From Ianthella basta (Eukaryota; Porifera; Demospongiae; Verongiida; Ianthellidae), in NCBI GenBank assembly GCA_964019415.1, contig OZ025878.1, positions 6,262,012 to 6,326,011 on the forward strand: 64,000 nucleotides of DNA, given 5' to 3'. Positions 34,165 through 46,000 of the stretch are shown in pieces. The notes beneath the pieces were generated by a model. It did not search any database, had not been told where the DNA came from, and saw nothing but the letters and a program-made list of their open reading frames with translations. The position numbers were made by a program, and so were the translations under genes. Position 1 is the stretch's first letter, and each line of letters begins with the position of its first letter.

Positions 34165-34495
34165 TTGACTGTTTGCACCATCTGCGGCTTGAGAATGGCC
34201 ACCAGTGCAAATTGCAGAGGGCCAGGACCAGCATCATGTGGCATGCAAATGGGTACATGTTACATTTGCAATGGGATCCCCGGTCTCTCCGGTAGTTGCC
34301 AACATCTATATGGAGATGTTCGAGGATCAGGCACTGAGCTCAGTGCAGAACAGACCAAGATTGTGGAAGAGATATGTCGATTACACGTTCTGCATAATGG
34401 AGAAGAGACACATGAAGGCCTTCTCACACACCTCAATAGCCTGCGACCATCAATTCAATTCACTATGGAGACGGAAGAGAACACGACATAATCAT
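34165..34495 (+). mobile_element. Penelope-like retroelement fragment (reverse transcriptase)
   Basis: Two frames together cover an RT segment: [19 protein letters not shown] and [14 protein letters not shown] in one frame, then [20 protein letters not shown] in another, which implies a frameshift. [14 protein letters not shown] and the following WKRYVD-TFCI pattern are typical of Penelope-like elements. The catalytic YVDD reads YVDY, so the enzyme is dead. The 3' side joins sequence homologous to an RTK kinase intron. Confidence 0.82.
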
Positions 34496-34499
34496 ATAA

Positions 34500-34801
34500 T
34501 TATCTATTTGCTCATTTGATGAAGATTCCTCGACCAGTATTATTGGTGACCTGGCCTGCCGCAACATCTTAGTAGGGGACAATGAGCTACTGAAGATATG
34601 TGACTTTGGGCTAGCCAAGGAGACCTTGGAATACACGTCAACTGCTATTTATTTGCTCATTTGATGTAGAACAAAGATTTCTCTAACAGTACTATTGGTG
34701 AAGAAGACACTAGCTCCTCCTTCCCTTTGACACAAACACCTGACATTGATCAGCATCTCAATAGCTTCACTGGCTTTGGATTCCAGATTGCTAGTGGAAT
34801 G
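34500..34801 (+). pseudogene. Fused kinase-exon remnants
   Basis: 34500-34545 matches the end of the intron and the start of the kinase-insert exon of the second RTK (about 52683-52745). It passes straight into 34547-34642, the HRD/DFG exon starting mid-motif ([20 protein letters not shown]). That in turn joins intron sequence and a complete, open copy of the kinase-insert exon at 34670-34801 with good splice sites. The order is impossible for a working gene, so this is a recombination scar of a lost RTK copy. Confidence 0.87.
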
Positions 34802-37800
34802 GTGAGAGGGTAACATGCTGAGTCAGCACATTAACCCTGGTACTAGATGGTACGAGCTGGCACAGGCATTTCCACTATATATAACCTTTCCTACTGAATG
34901 CTGAGTATTTGGTGCTGTGCAGCCAAGAAAAGCTTAAGTACCACAGTGACAGGTCTGTTAACAAAGTACTGACTAAAGGTTGCTGAAAGAAACAAGCTAT
35001 ATATCAAGGTGAGAAGTCATTATCTCACCCTTTATGGCCTTACTTAAGATGGCTAATCCTGAGTCAAAATTGTGCATGTACCCAGTTCTGGTCATCATTA
35101 TATATACATGCATGGTTTAACTGATTGAATCTGTAAGCAATGAACGTCTTTTTAGTATGTTACTTATCCCACTCTGGTCTAGCAATAGGTGAGCTTGTAG
35201 GGAAAACAGCACAAGTATTTCGAGTTAAAAACACGTGGGGCTGTCGCCCCAATTCGAAAATACTTGCTCCCTCCGGTCACTGCTGTGTTATCAGTATATA
35301 GTAGCTATTGCAACTAATTTTGTGTAATTCATCAACACACTTGTGAACACACTTCATGGGCAAGAATGAACACGACTGACTGAAGTGAACTCGAATAGAG
35401 TCAAAAATTATTTAGACACACATGTGCCCAACGGCACAGTACATTAACTTACGTATTTTATACACAGTTTGCACATTCTCAGTGTTGCCAAAAACACAGT
35501 CAAGTACTGCAAGTGCTTTACAGCACATCCGCAGTCATTGCATCGGCTAGGGTTCTGTTGTGGCAGAAGGCAGTTCGCTCGACCGCACTACGCGCACCAT
35601 CTGGAGGAAATTTCGAAGGGTAACGGTGCCCGCTTACGCTTTAAAGGCTATAGACGTTAGCAAAACTTTGCGTACTGAATTCGTGGGGATCGCCAAGTTC
35701 TACCTTGCTCCTGTCACTAAGACAGGGAATTGAAGTCCTTCAACAGGGCGGCCATGATTGAAAGCTTCCTGTGAAACAAGTCGCCGAACTGCTGGGTGTT
35801 ATCTCGCTGCTTCCTGTATGTCTTCAGACCAGAGGTTGTGTGGTTGCCTGTTCTACAACTTTCGAAGGCAGAAGACGCGTATGCTCCGCGCGGAGCGACG
35901 TTTGGAAGCCGGTTTCAAAGTCCTTCCCTCGTTCCTTCCGGAGTGAGAGAAGCCAAGCAAAAGGACGACAATATAAATTCTCTATCTTCAATACTTCCAT
36001 CGATACAGTATTATAAAAATGCAAGTACAGTAATACTACCTCAGTTTACGTATTATATAATCTGCAATTATGTACTCATAGTGTATCTTATGCAGAATAG
36101 TTAATAGGATAGTTAATAGGATAGTTAATGAAATTGACCCTCAGCAAGCTGAAGGTCGATGGACTCCATTACTGGGTGGTGGTGGGACGATCTGGATCGT
36201 CTGATGCACATGATGGAGCAGCGGAGCAGGGCAAAACTCAAACGGCAACGTATTACGTATTATATAAACATTATATAAACATGCATGCATTATACATAAA
36301 TACCACCATACGACAAAATGTCAAAGAGAAAACAATAGTGCTTGCGCCAGCCCTGAAAAGAAAACCAGATTGTTCACGTAACTGCCATGTTTACATTGCG
36401 TATTCAAATTCAGTACTGCATGGGAGCATGCATGTAGTGTGGTGAACAATAACCATCTTGCTTGTGAACAGTAGCTTTGTGGTTAAATAAGCAAATTACA
36501 TGTTATGGTAAGTGATGCGGGTGCATGTTTAACTGCAACTAAACAATCTAACTCACTTTATTCATGCATGGTTTAGTGGTTGATGCTTAATGATGGAGTC
36601 TAGAGCTATGTGCCTACATCATCAAATCGTTGCATACGATCGGTACGCGTCTGTACGCGTTGCACGCGCTGTCTGTTCACTCATCGTGGTGGCGTTTTCA
36701 TCTTTGTACAGAAACGTCCCCACCATTCTTAGCCTTAGATCATCCAAGTACGCTGTATTTCAGTCTTCCTTGTTCCAAACGCCGCTGCTTCAACTAATTT
36801 GTAGCCGCCATAATGACGTCACCAGGTCGATAACCGATAACCGATTGGGACAACCAACCCAAAAAGTACTGTACCTCACTGGTCATCGTCATCTATGGCT
36901 TAACTATACAGCTGCATAATTAAATTTTGTAATTCAGTATTAAAGATCTATAATAATATAATTATACCTTTATTTGTGCTTATTACTAAGCATGGATCTC
37001 GAGACAGTGAATTTTACAGAACTAACGAACGTTCATGCAGGAACCTAGCTGTTGTTCCACTTCTCTCCACAATCTACTAGTGATAGCTACAACAGTACCT
37101 AACTTTCAGGTGTGCATGAACATAGTAGTGAAAGGCCTTAGCCCACTGACAATATATAATTATACGTATCTGATATTTATTAGCACATGCCCTACATCCA
37201 AGGAGATTATCTTGCTGCACCACTTGGTTTAGTGGTTGATACTTTAGGCTGGTGTCTATAGCTATATGCATACATCATTCTAATAATTATAAATTTACAC
37301 TGTATTGCTGTATAATATAGTAATAGTTATGTAATAGTTAAATGGCGACCAAGAGGTGTCTGCGCGATTTAGAACTGTGCGCGCTTAAGCTTTAATCGCC
37401 AAGAAAAGCTTAAGTGCCACAGTGACAGGTCTGTTAACAAAGTACTGACTAAAGGTTGCTGAAAGTAACTAGCTATATATCAAGGTGAGAGGTCATTATC
37501 CAACCCTTTAGCTTGCTTAATATGGCTAATCCTGATTCAAAACAGTTTGCATGTACCCAGTTCTGGTCATCATTATATGTACACGCATCGTTTATCTGAT
37601 TGAATCTGTAAGCAATATATATTAACGAACGTCTTTTTAGTATGTTACTTATCCCACTCTGATCTAGCTATACATGAGCTTGTAGGGGAAACAGCACAAG
37701 TATTTTAAATTAAAAATAAACTCATGGGGCTGCCGCTCCAACTCATAATACACTTGCTAACTTTGATCACTGTTGTCAATATACAGTAACTATTGCAACT

Positions 37801-39743
37801 AATTTTGTGTAAAGGTTTGTAGGGGAAACAGAAAAAGGAAGCCAGATTTTTCACATAACTGCCATGTTTAAATGCATATTCAAATTCAATGCATACTGGG
37901 AGCATGCAATGTGATGAACAATAGCTATCCTTGCTCTGTGGTTGAATATGCAAATTGCATGGTATTCTAAGTAAATTAGCTATACATAAACAAAGCAAGT
38001 GCATGTTTAACTGTAGATGCACTAAACAATCTACCTCACTGTATTCATGCATGGTTTAGTGGTTGATACTTCAGGACGGTTTCTAGAGCTATGTACATCA
38101 TTCTTGTAAATATAAATTTTGTGCACTGTAGTGTGCTGTATATTATACATTTTCATGTAGTAATTTATGTGCATTCATGGGCTTTCTGTGCTATATATTA
38201 TATATCTACACATATAGTACTTCTTGCCCCCGCAAAGCACAGATACATACATATAGGATGCTCAATTGCATTATAGCTGCCTAACACTGCATGTGTATAT
38301 ATATACACTGCATGTAAAGCAAAATCCTGTTAGAGAATTATAGGATAGCTACTAGCTATAGCATGGTAGCTTCAGATCTTATGTCATATACTCACATTGA
38401 CTCTGAAGCTGATCAAGTGAATGTCTGTAATGAGAATTGACTCTCTAGGGTGTGTTGCTTCTGTTTTTCTTCCTCATTGAAGTTCTCTCTTCAATTTCAT
38501 GCTTATAATCTCATTCAATCACATATAATATATAATCACTTAGCATCAATCAGGGCAATCTACATAATGAGACAAGAGTGAATGTTTATACAATCGCTCA
38601 TGTGCTTCAGTGGAGCATCAATTGCATGAGAAAATGATCCATGGTGATATAACATTTTGTGCTGCAGGTATTCATAGTAAAGCAGAAGTTCATTTTGTCC
38701 CAGAGGAGCATCCTGAACGGTGGTGCATCAGAGTGCTCTTCTCCTGACATTTAGAAGCTAATATTGCACATAACCCCTGCATTCGGGAGGTATGTAAACA
38801 AGGTGACCATTGTCTACCTATCTTTACTGTTTCACGAATTTTACCAAAATACCAGCATTTACAGTAGCTAGATCTAGAGTGCAAACATGGCCAACTTGAC
38901 AAAGCAGCATCTACAGTAGGAACTCGTGTTTGAGTGAAAGCAAGTAGAAATAGAAGAAAAGAGGAATCTGGACCATTCACAGCACAATTAGAACTGCATG
39001 TTTAAGATGTTCTGAAATTGAGAATGTATAATTTCACTTTGGAACAGCGCACATTGTCATCCTGGATACAACCCGTCAGGTGCTATCATGACAACAGGTG
39101 TTTGTAGTATATCAATCGAACCTTCCATATTCCGTTTGTCAGTAGTGCACCCATTTCGGTTGACATGCAGTGACACCACATGGGATTCTTAGGCATGAAA
39201 CACACGTACCACTGCCACCCCTCACTTCAAAGCTGTATACTACGGTAGTAGGATTGTTTCCTACACATGTGTCGTTAAATATTTTAGTGGTAGTGCATGT
39301 TAGGGTGGATTTTATACTGGACGGCAGAGCTGGCATATATATGTAGTTGTGATTTTATGTGAAGAGCCAACCCATGTTTGGCTCTTTGGACATTGATCAG
39401 TTCGACCTCAGTGCCTTCAAACAGCAGGATGGGCGAATGTAATATGATCTCTTGTTTGCATCATCTCCTCTGTAATGGATGTGTCAATGTGTATTGTAAA
39501 ATGCACACACATGCGGCTCACGTATGTCTATGACCATATATATGCAACTCTAAGTTAATTTACTTTGCCTGTACATTTTGGGCATCACAGTCACCTATGC
39601 ATAATCATGAGCAGGAAGCAATTAAAGTGTATCTTTCTTCCTGTTTACTGACTATATGTTTTGCAGCTGTTAAGAAGTGCTACCCTCTCTGTCTGTGGTA
39701 CAGCACTCCAGGTTGTTCTCTTTATCTCAGAGGAGCAGCCAGG

Positions 39744-39807
39744 ATGGTGTCTCAGAATGCTGTCCTTATCTTGCTGGCACTGGCCACTTGCAGTGGAATT
39801 GTGCAAG
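39744..39807 (+). other. Signal-peptide exon of the IgGFc-type RTK
   Basis: ATG at 39744 opens [20 protein letters not shown], a good signal peptide. Two donors fit the phase-1 junction: 39808 (CAAG|GTCAGA) and 39856 (GTCG|GTAGCT). The second would add 16 residues. Both keep the frame, so the choice is open. Confidence 0.72.
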
Positions 39808-40002
39808 GTCAGAGAACAGTAGATACAGATTTTACTGCCAAGAGTTGTATAGTCGGTAGCTATGTACTAAAAAAGGTGGCACCTTGTTAGCTGTACCTAC
39901 AAATTTTGTATTTACTCGTAGCTACTGCTAGTGCTCTGTACTATTGTACACTGATGTAGCATATCTGCTGTATGTACGTCAAATGCTGTGTAGTAGTAGT
40001 AG

Positions 40003-40060
<58 letters not shown>

Positions 40061-43000
40061 ATGTTGTGTGTGCAGTGGTCATGAACTCTACCCTAAACTC
40101 TTAGTTACGGCAATGCATTCAACTTTATCTGTCACTCCTTCCTGCATACTCTTGCCTCCTCAATCAGGTGTCAATCATGAAGGCAATGAATTCCTGGTTG
40201 CATTTGGACCCAACCAAGAAGATTCTTTAGACCCATCTTTGTTGGTGACTACGGATGAAGAAGAAACAGTCTCATTTTGGGTTGCTTACAATGAAATTCT
40301 AGGAACAAGGGTAACAGGAGTTGTTATCAATACCACTTATACTGTGCAAAAAGGTGGCGAGATAAGAATAACAATCCCAAGAAGCAATGAAATCTCTGGA
40401 AGCTTCACTATTGACCCGTCTAAGACAATCACCATCAAAGCATCTGATGACAAGTTGCTGACAGTTGTGGGAGTCAATGAAGGGTTTGCTTCCACTGATG
40501 CATTCCTTGCTCTGCCCAAGATTGTGACCAAGACTGGAACATATGAATACTTCGTTATGTCTGCTGAATCAAGTAACCTCCCAGGATCGACTGCTGCACG
40601 ATCTTTCTTTGCCATCATCACCAATGAGGACGACACAACCATCAAAATCAATCCCAAAGATCTGATCCGTGTTCCTTTTGCTCCTGGCAGATTTCTCCCT
40701 AATCGTGAAACAACTGCTACTATTGCTAACAAAGGTACTCTTATTGCAGGTGTAAGTCGTACGGATCTCACTGGCACTCGGATCACCTCAAACAAACCAC
40801 TCACGCTCACTAGTGGCCATGAATGTACAAATGTTCCTACCAATACATCAGCCTGTGATCACATGGTGGAGTATTTTCCACCAACAGAGACCTGGGGAGT
40901 CATGTTTTTCCTCGTGCCACTGAAGAACCGCAGTGCAGATGGGTATCGCATCATGACTAGTGAAGATAGTACTCGGTGCCAAGTAACATGCAATGATAAG
41001 GAGGGCAATCCCTCCCATTCAGAAGAGATCATGTTGCAGAATGCAGGAGACTTCAAACAGTTCATATACAGTAATGATCACTTCTGTTGTGTTGAGTGCA
41101 ATCAGCCGTGTTTGATGGTGCAGTACAGCTTGAGTTCAGGCTATGATAACAACATTGAGTCTGATCCCTTCATGAGCATGATCCCTCCATTGCAGCTGTA
41201 TTCCAGGGACTATGAAACCGTCTTCTTTGAGAGCCAGTCATTAGACACTCAAGGTGTACCAGTGCAGTTTGATGTTCAGATGAATTTGGTAGTCCCAGTG
41301 GAGTGTAGCCCTAGTGGTTTGCGATTTGATGGAAACCCACTTGTTGGCATAACCTTTGTTGATATCAAGTGCAGTGATAGCTCTGTCTGTGGCCGTGGAG
41401 CTCAATTTGACCCAATTGAGAACACAGGAGTGCACACATTGACACACATCACCCCTACTTGCAAGTTCATGTTCACCATTTATGGCTGGGACAGAGAGAA
41501 CTCCTATGGCTATGTCACTGGAATGGAACTGGGCCCAGTTATTGGTAGGAATGAATTGCACTTTGTTCAAATTTGGGTGAAGTATGCACAGTATATATAT
41601 ATATGTTCTGTTATAGTTATGGTGTGCTTCACATATGTTTTAGTGTAAGTCCAGCAAGTGTGCTAGCACTAATACTGCTGCACTGTGGCTGTCTACAGTA
41701 TTTATACATAGGCTAATGTGGGGTGGGGCTTCCACATGCAGGTAAATGCAAGCTCATGCAGTCCCGGTACAGCTAGTATAATTCTATTTTTGTTTGGTTG
41801 AAACCAAGGACTTGTATACCATAATAATTATTATGTATACTAGTATAAAAGGGATTTAGGAATGGCCAGGAAAAAAAGCATAGAAACAGACTACTCAGCA
41901 CAATGATATAATTCAAGCGCCCGAGTGCGATAAATCAGCTAAGCGCCCGAGCGGCCATGTTATGATTCAAACAGCAGGGATTAGCGCTTGAATTCGTTCG
42001 CTGTCGAATGAATTTACCGAACGAACCTGACAGAAGTAACTATAGAAACCAGAGAACACGCTTTTCTCGGAGCACAAGGCGAAAGGCGAGAAGCGTCGCA
42101 AGAAAAAGGCTGTCAGCGGCCTCTCGTACTGAATAAAACGTCGGCGCCGCTTGAGTCGGCACTACGGCAGATGATTAGAAGTCCTGCAAGCAGCGTATGA
42201 AGGGAGAACTTTATTTTTAGAGAGTGTACTAGGATTTAAACGACTGGAGAACTTGGGAATGGCAAGACCTACCTTCAATTTCATCCATAAAGTGAACTTG
42301 GAAAAGGGAATGTTGGTTTCTCTATCACTAAAGACATTACATGCACAATTACATGTCACTGCCATAAAAATACACATGTGCTAGGCATACATTTATGTTA
42401 ATGACCATGCTTCCAAGTGCCAAGCACTCATCATTCCAGAGCCAATGTTCATGAGAAAGTTCACAAGGTGATGAATATCAAAGGCATTTTGCTAAAGCAG
42501 TAAACAAAACGTTTGTTTAAGGGTGGAAAGTGATTGGGTGAACCAATAAGAGCCCCCCTCGACGCAGTGTGTTATGAGGTGTGAAAGTGTAAACAGTGGC
42601 ATTATGCGAAATTAGACCACTGCAGCTTGCTTTGATGTATGGCTTCCTCATATAACAAGTACTCTTAGAAATTGGGGTCCATAAGTGTTCATAGAAAGTC
42701 TATAAATAGACCACGGCAGCTGCCACATAGGGGTAACAGAACCCACAATATGGGACAAGTCAATGATTCAATGTGACAACTGTGAAGAGTGGTTCCACTT
42801 CAGATGTATCGAATTGCCCATCAAGCAAAACGAATGTTACTGTAGTGACTATGCACATTAATTATTACATTTTCTACCTTGAAATTCTACTCCTATCGGC
42901 GATCCACTTCGAGGTTGTGCATGACCTCTGATAATGCGCAGTGATAAATGACTAGCTAACTAATCTCTGTCAGCACTGTAACACTGAGCTCAAGTAAGGG

Positions 43001-46000
43001 TGAAGCAGCTGCTTGTGGGCTGTCCATCTTTAGTTGGGATGGCCAGGGAGGTGATCCCTGTTTACTACTGAGTGGGGCATAGAGATTTCGCCCTTGCCCT
43101 TTCACTGTATGGTATCAGTGTATGTAAGAGGCTGGATTGTCATTGTAAGGCATTAATTGCCATGATTATGCATGTAGGTATTTACACTTCCTTCCATTTT
43201 GTCCTGTTAGATCTGTAGAGCCCTAGCCCACAGTGGGTGTACATAAAGGACTTCTGTAATACTGTGTTCTGTGTGCATGTACACTGAACAAAAATACATA
43301 TACCTGTATTGCCACTTGATTTCATGACAGCCCATGACCAGCAACTAGTAATGTAGTACAACTAGTAGTGTGTCTACTAAGTACCAGGGACAATTTAGTG
43401 GATGGTCCTCACCGACGTATGCCATGATGTATGCACTGAACCACACCTGCAACCACTGTCAGGTGAGACACTGTCTACTCGTATATAGTGCAATGACTGA
43501 GGACAATGCCAGACTAACTGTTGCATCAAGCAGCTTCTGGGGAGGGAGGTTTCAGAGGGCATTTTTCATGTGAGGGTTTGTAACCCATACGCCCCCTCAA
43601 ACAGAACCCTGCAAACAGCAGACTGCTATCAGCAGCATGGATGCATGAGAGAAGAGGCACAAGTACAAAGAACAACTATGTGAAGTGAAGCATCCTTTGT
43701 ACCCTAGCTCAGGATTGGCCTGGAACTGAAAGGACTGTTAATAATATTGTGAATGTGTGAAAGGGTGTTAGTTTTATGTGTATGAATGTGTAAATTTGGC
43801 TAGTAATGAGCATTAAGTCTGAAAATTAATTAATCAGATTATCTGTTACCTATTCATGGTGAATTGTTTGTTCCACTACAGCCAGGCATCATTTCGCCAT
43901 GTCCACATATGAGGTGGATGAAAACACTCAAGCACTACAATTAGAAATAGTATCATTCATAAAAGGGGAACATTCTGTGCTCATCAGTTTGAAAAGTGGA
44001 TCAGCTTCATGTAAGTGAAAGATTTCAGTGAGTTCTGTTGTAGGCTATTGTGACAGTGTATAGAATTTATAACATACAATTTGATACAGTTTCTTTCTAA
44101 TCATTTGCTCACTAATTTGTGCCATTATTCTACTTGTCACAATAGGAAAAATGCCAACTTTCATTCTGACTATAGCAATTTTAGTGGAATGCAGAGATAG
44201 CAGAGTACAAAGCAATGGTTAAACACAGACAGATGGACCTATAAATGAACTCCCAAATGAAATTGTAACAGTTCCAGCAGGTGGATAGTCTCTGCTCTAC
44301 ATGCAGGAGGTAGCTAAAATTTTGACAGAGTCTAGAATAATACCTTTCTGCATAATGGAAGTATTATTATACTTTAAAAAAGGCACTTTGATCTTCCTCT
44401 GGATCTCCTTCCTATTGCTTCTTCTTTGTGTCAATCAGACACCATTCCTTTTTTCCACTTTCCATATTTCACCTCTGCCTTCAATGCTTCCCCTTCACGA
44501 TACGCATATAACTGCTTCCCATCCATATACCTTTCGTCACATCTTTATTTTCTCTAAATTGTTCCAGCCTTGTGACACTGTTCATTCTTCTTAAACACAT
44601 CACTTCACATTCCTGTAGCTAGCTTTCATGCCTTCTCTGGATAGTCCATGTCTTACAACCTGGAAGGTAAGCACCATCATTGTGTTGAAAACCCTCAGCT
44701 TACTAGCAGTCTTCTATATTTCTCTTTCCTCCAACACTTCCTTCCTCATTCGCCCTACCAGTTTTGCTTCAGCCACACGTCATTGTTCTATTTCTGCATC
44801 ACACACCTCATCTTACATTGATCATTGTTCCAAGGTACATCAGCTTCCTGACAGCTTCACTACCTTCACCGTCGATAAATGCTCATGCAGTTTACCTTCA
44901 TCTACTGTCCTGGACCAGCTCACTATGCATCAAATCAACATTTCCCCCTAATAGTATGCATTTTCATTCTCCATTTATCCAATTCTTCATCTAATCCAGG
45001 TTTCTCAGTGTGGTCTTATCCTTCTTCATAGTCACATTATATCATATACATATGTAGAGTATCATCCTGGTATCATCCACGTAATATTGGCAGTAGTTAT
45101 ATATCTGTACCCCACTGTGCAAGTTCTCTCATATCTCATATGCTTAACTTTTTATACATTCCATTGATGGTTGTTACAGTGGCAACATCATGCACACATG
45201 CCTCACTCTTTGGGTCTCAGGATTGAAACTGCATTTACCACTAGATCCCACATGTATTTCATCAGTATGTGGAGCCTCAAACTAATGTAACAAACAGGCA
45301 CATCTTAGTACATACCTGCAGATGTAGACAATTGCACATTAATATAATGCTACTATTGAAGTTCATTGCTATAATAATGTATGTATATATCAGTGCTAAT
45401 GAACAATTAAGGTGGAGCACATATATACATGCATCACAGCAGTAGATTAATTCATTGAGAACTGATAATATAATATTGATCCATATCTTCATCAGAACTT
45501 AGTGACAACAAACTAATCAATCAATGTGTGTGGATAGATCTAGAATTAAAGGTCTTGTTAGCATTGAAATAATCTCCTGTTGTGATCCTTTCCAGTAACT
45601 ATCTTATATTCATGATTCATACCTAAAGCACCATAGTGTGGGATGAGAAAGTTCTTTCATAAACAACAGCAATTTGAATAAAGCAAATTCGAGTTTTAAA
45701 TATTATTATTAGCAAAACGGAGTGTTTATTTGTCATGTAATCAAATAATCTTTGCATGTTAGTTGGAAGTGACTATTCCACACTTGCCGGAAGGGAAAAC
45801 ATCACAGCAGTGTTTTCCTGGGGATGCAAATCTACCTCTGTGGAGATTCTTATTCATCACGACCTCCTGGATGAGGATGAGGAGTTCTTCACTGCAGAGT
45901 TACTGTCAGAACCTGATGACACAGACACATCAGCTACCATCACCATTCGGGACACTGTTGTAGTACTGTGCAGTTTTGATAGATCAAAGTACACTGTTTT

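Larger units (their letters stand above)
32610..39743. other. Intergenic region with kinase-exon scars and duplicated blocks
   Basis: 7.1 kb between the two intact RTKs. Contents: 3'-flank sequence shared by the RTKs (about 32930-33120, again near 38190-38440), a (GT)n tract, a stretch at about 33890-34000 matching the second RTK's kinase intron near 52130-52200, a Penelope fragment, fused kinase-exon remnants, and a direct duplication (34920-35330 with 37395-37810, and 36350-36640 with 37840-38110). A CpG-rich insertion of about 1 kb (35340-36350) splits the first copy of that duplication. No intact gene was found. Confidence 0.65.
41545..43881. other. 2.3-kb intron with repeat-family and PHD-finger fragments
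   Basis: Between the IgGFc-type exon and the first Calx-beta exon. The segment 41900-42660 belongs to a repeat family with AGCGCCCGAG hairpin sequence and a TTTGATGTAxGGCTTC end, shared with 55740-56071 and 57200-57262. 42751-42861 encodes a PHD-finger fragment. The remainder is unrecognised. Confidence 0.65.

Noticed and set aside
40337-40843. 168-codon minus-strand frame
   Set aside because: It is antisense to the large IgGFc-type exon, whose plus-strand protein matches a known domain.
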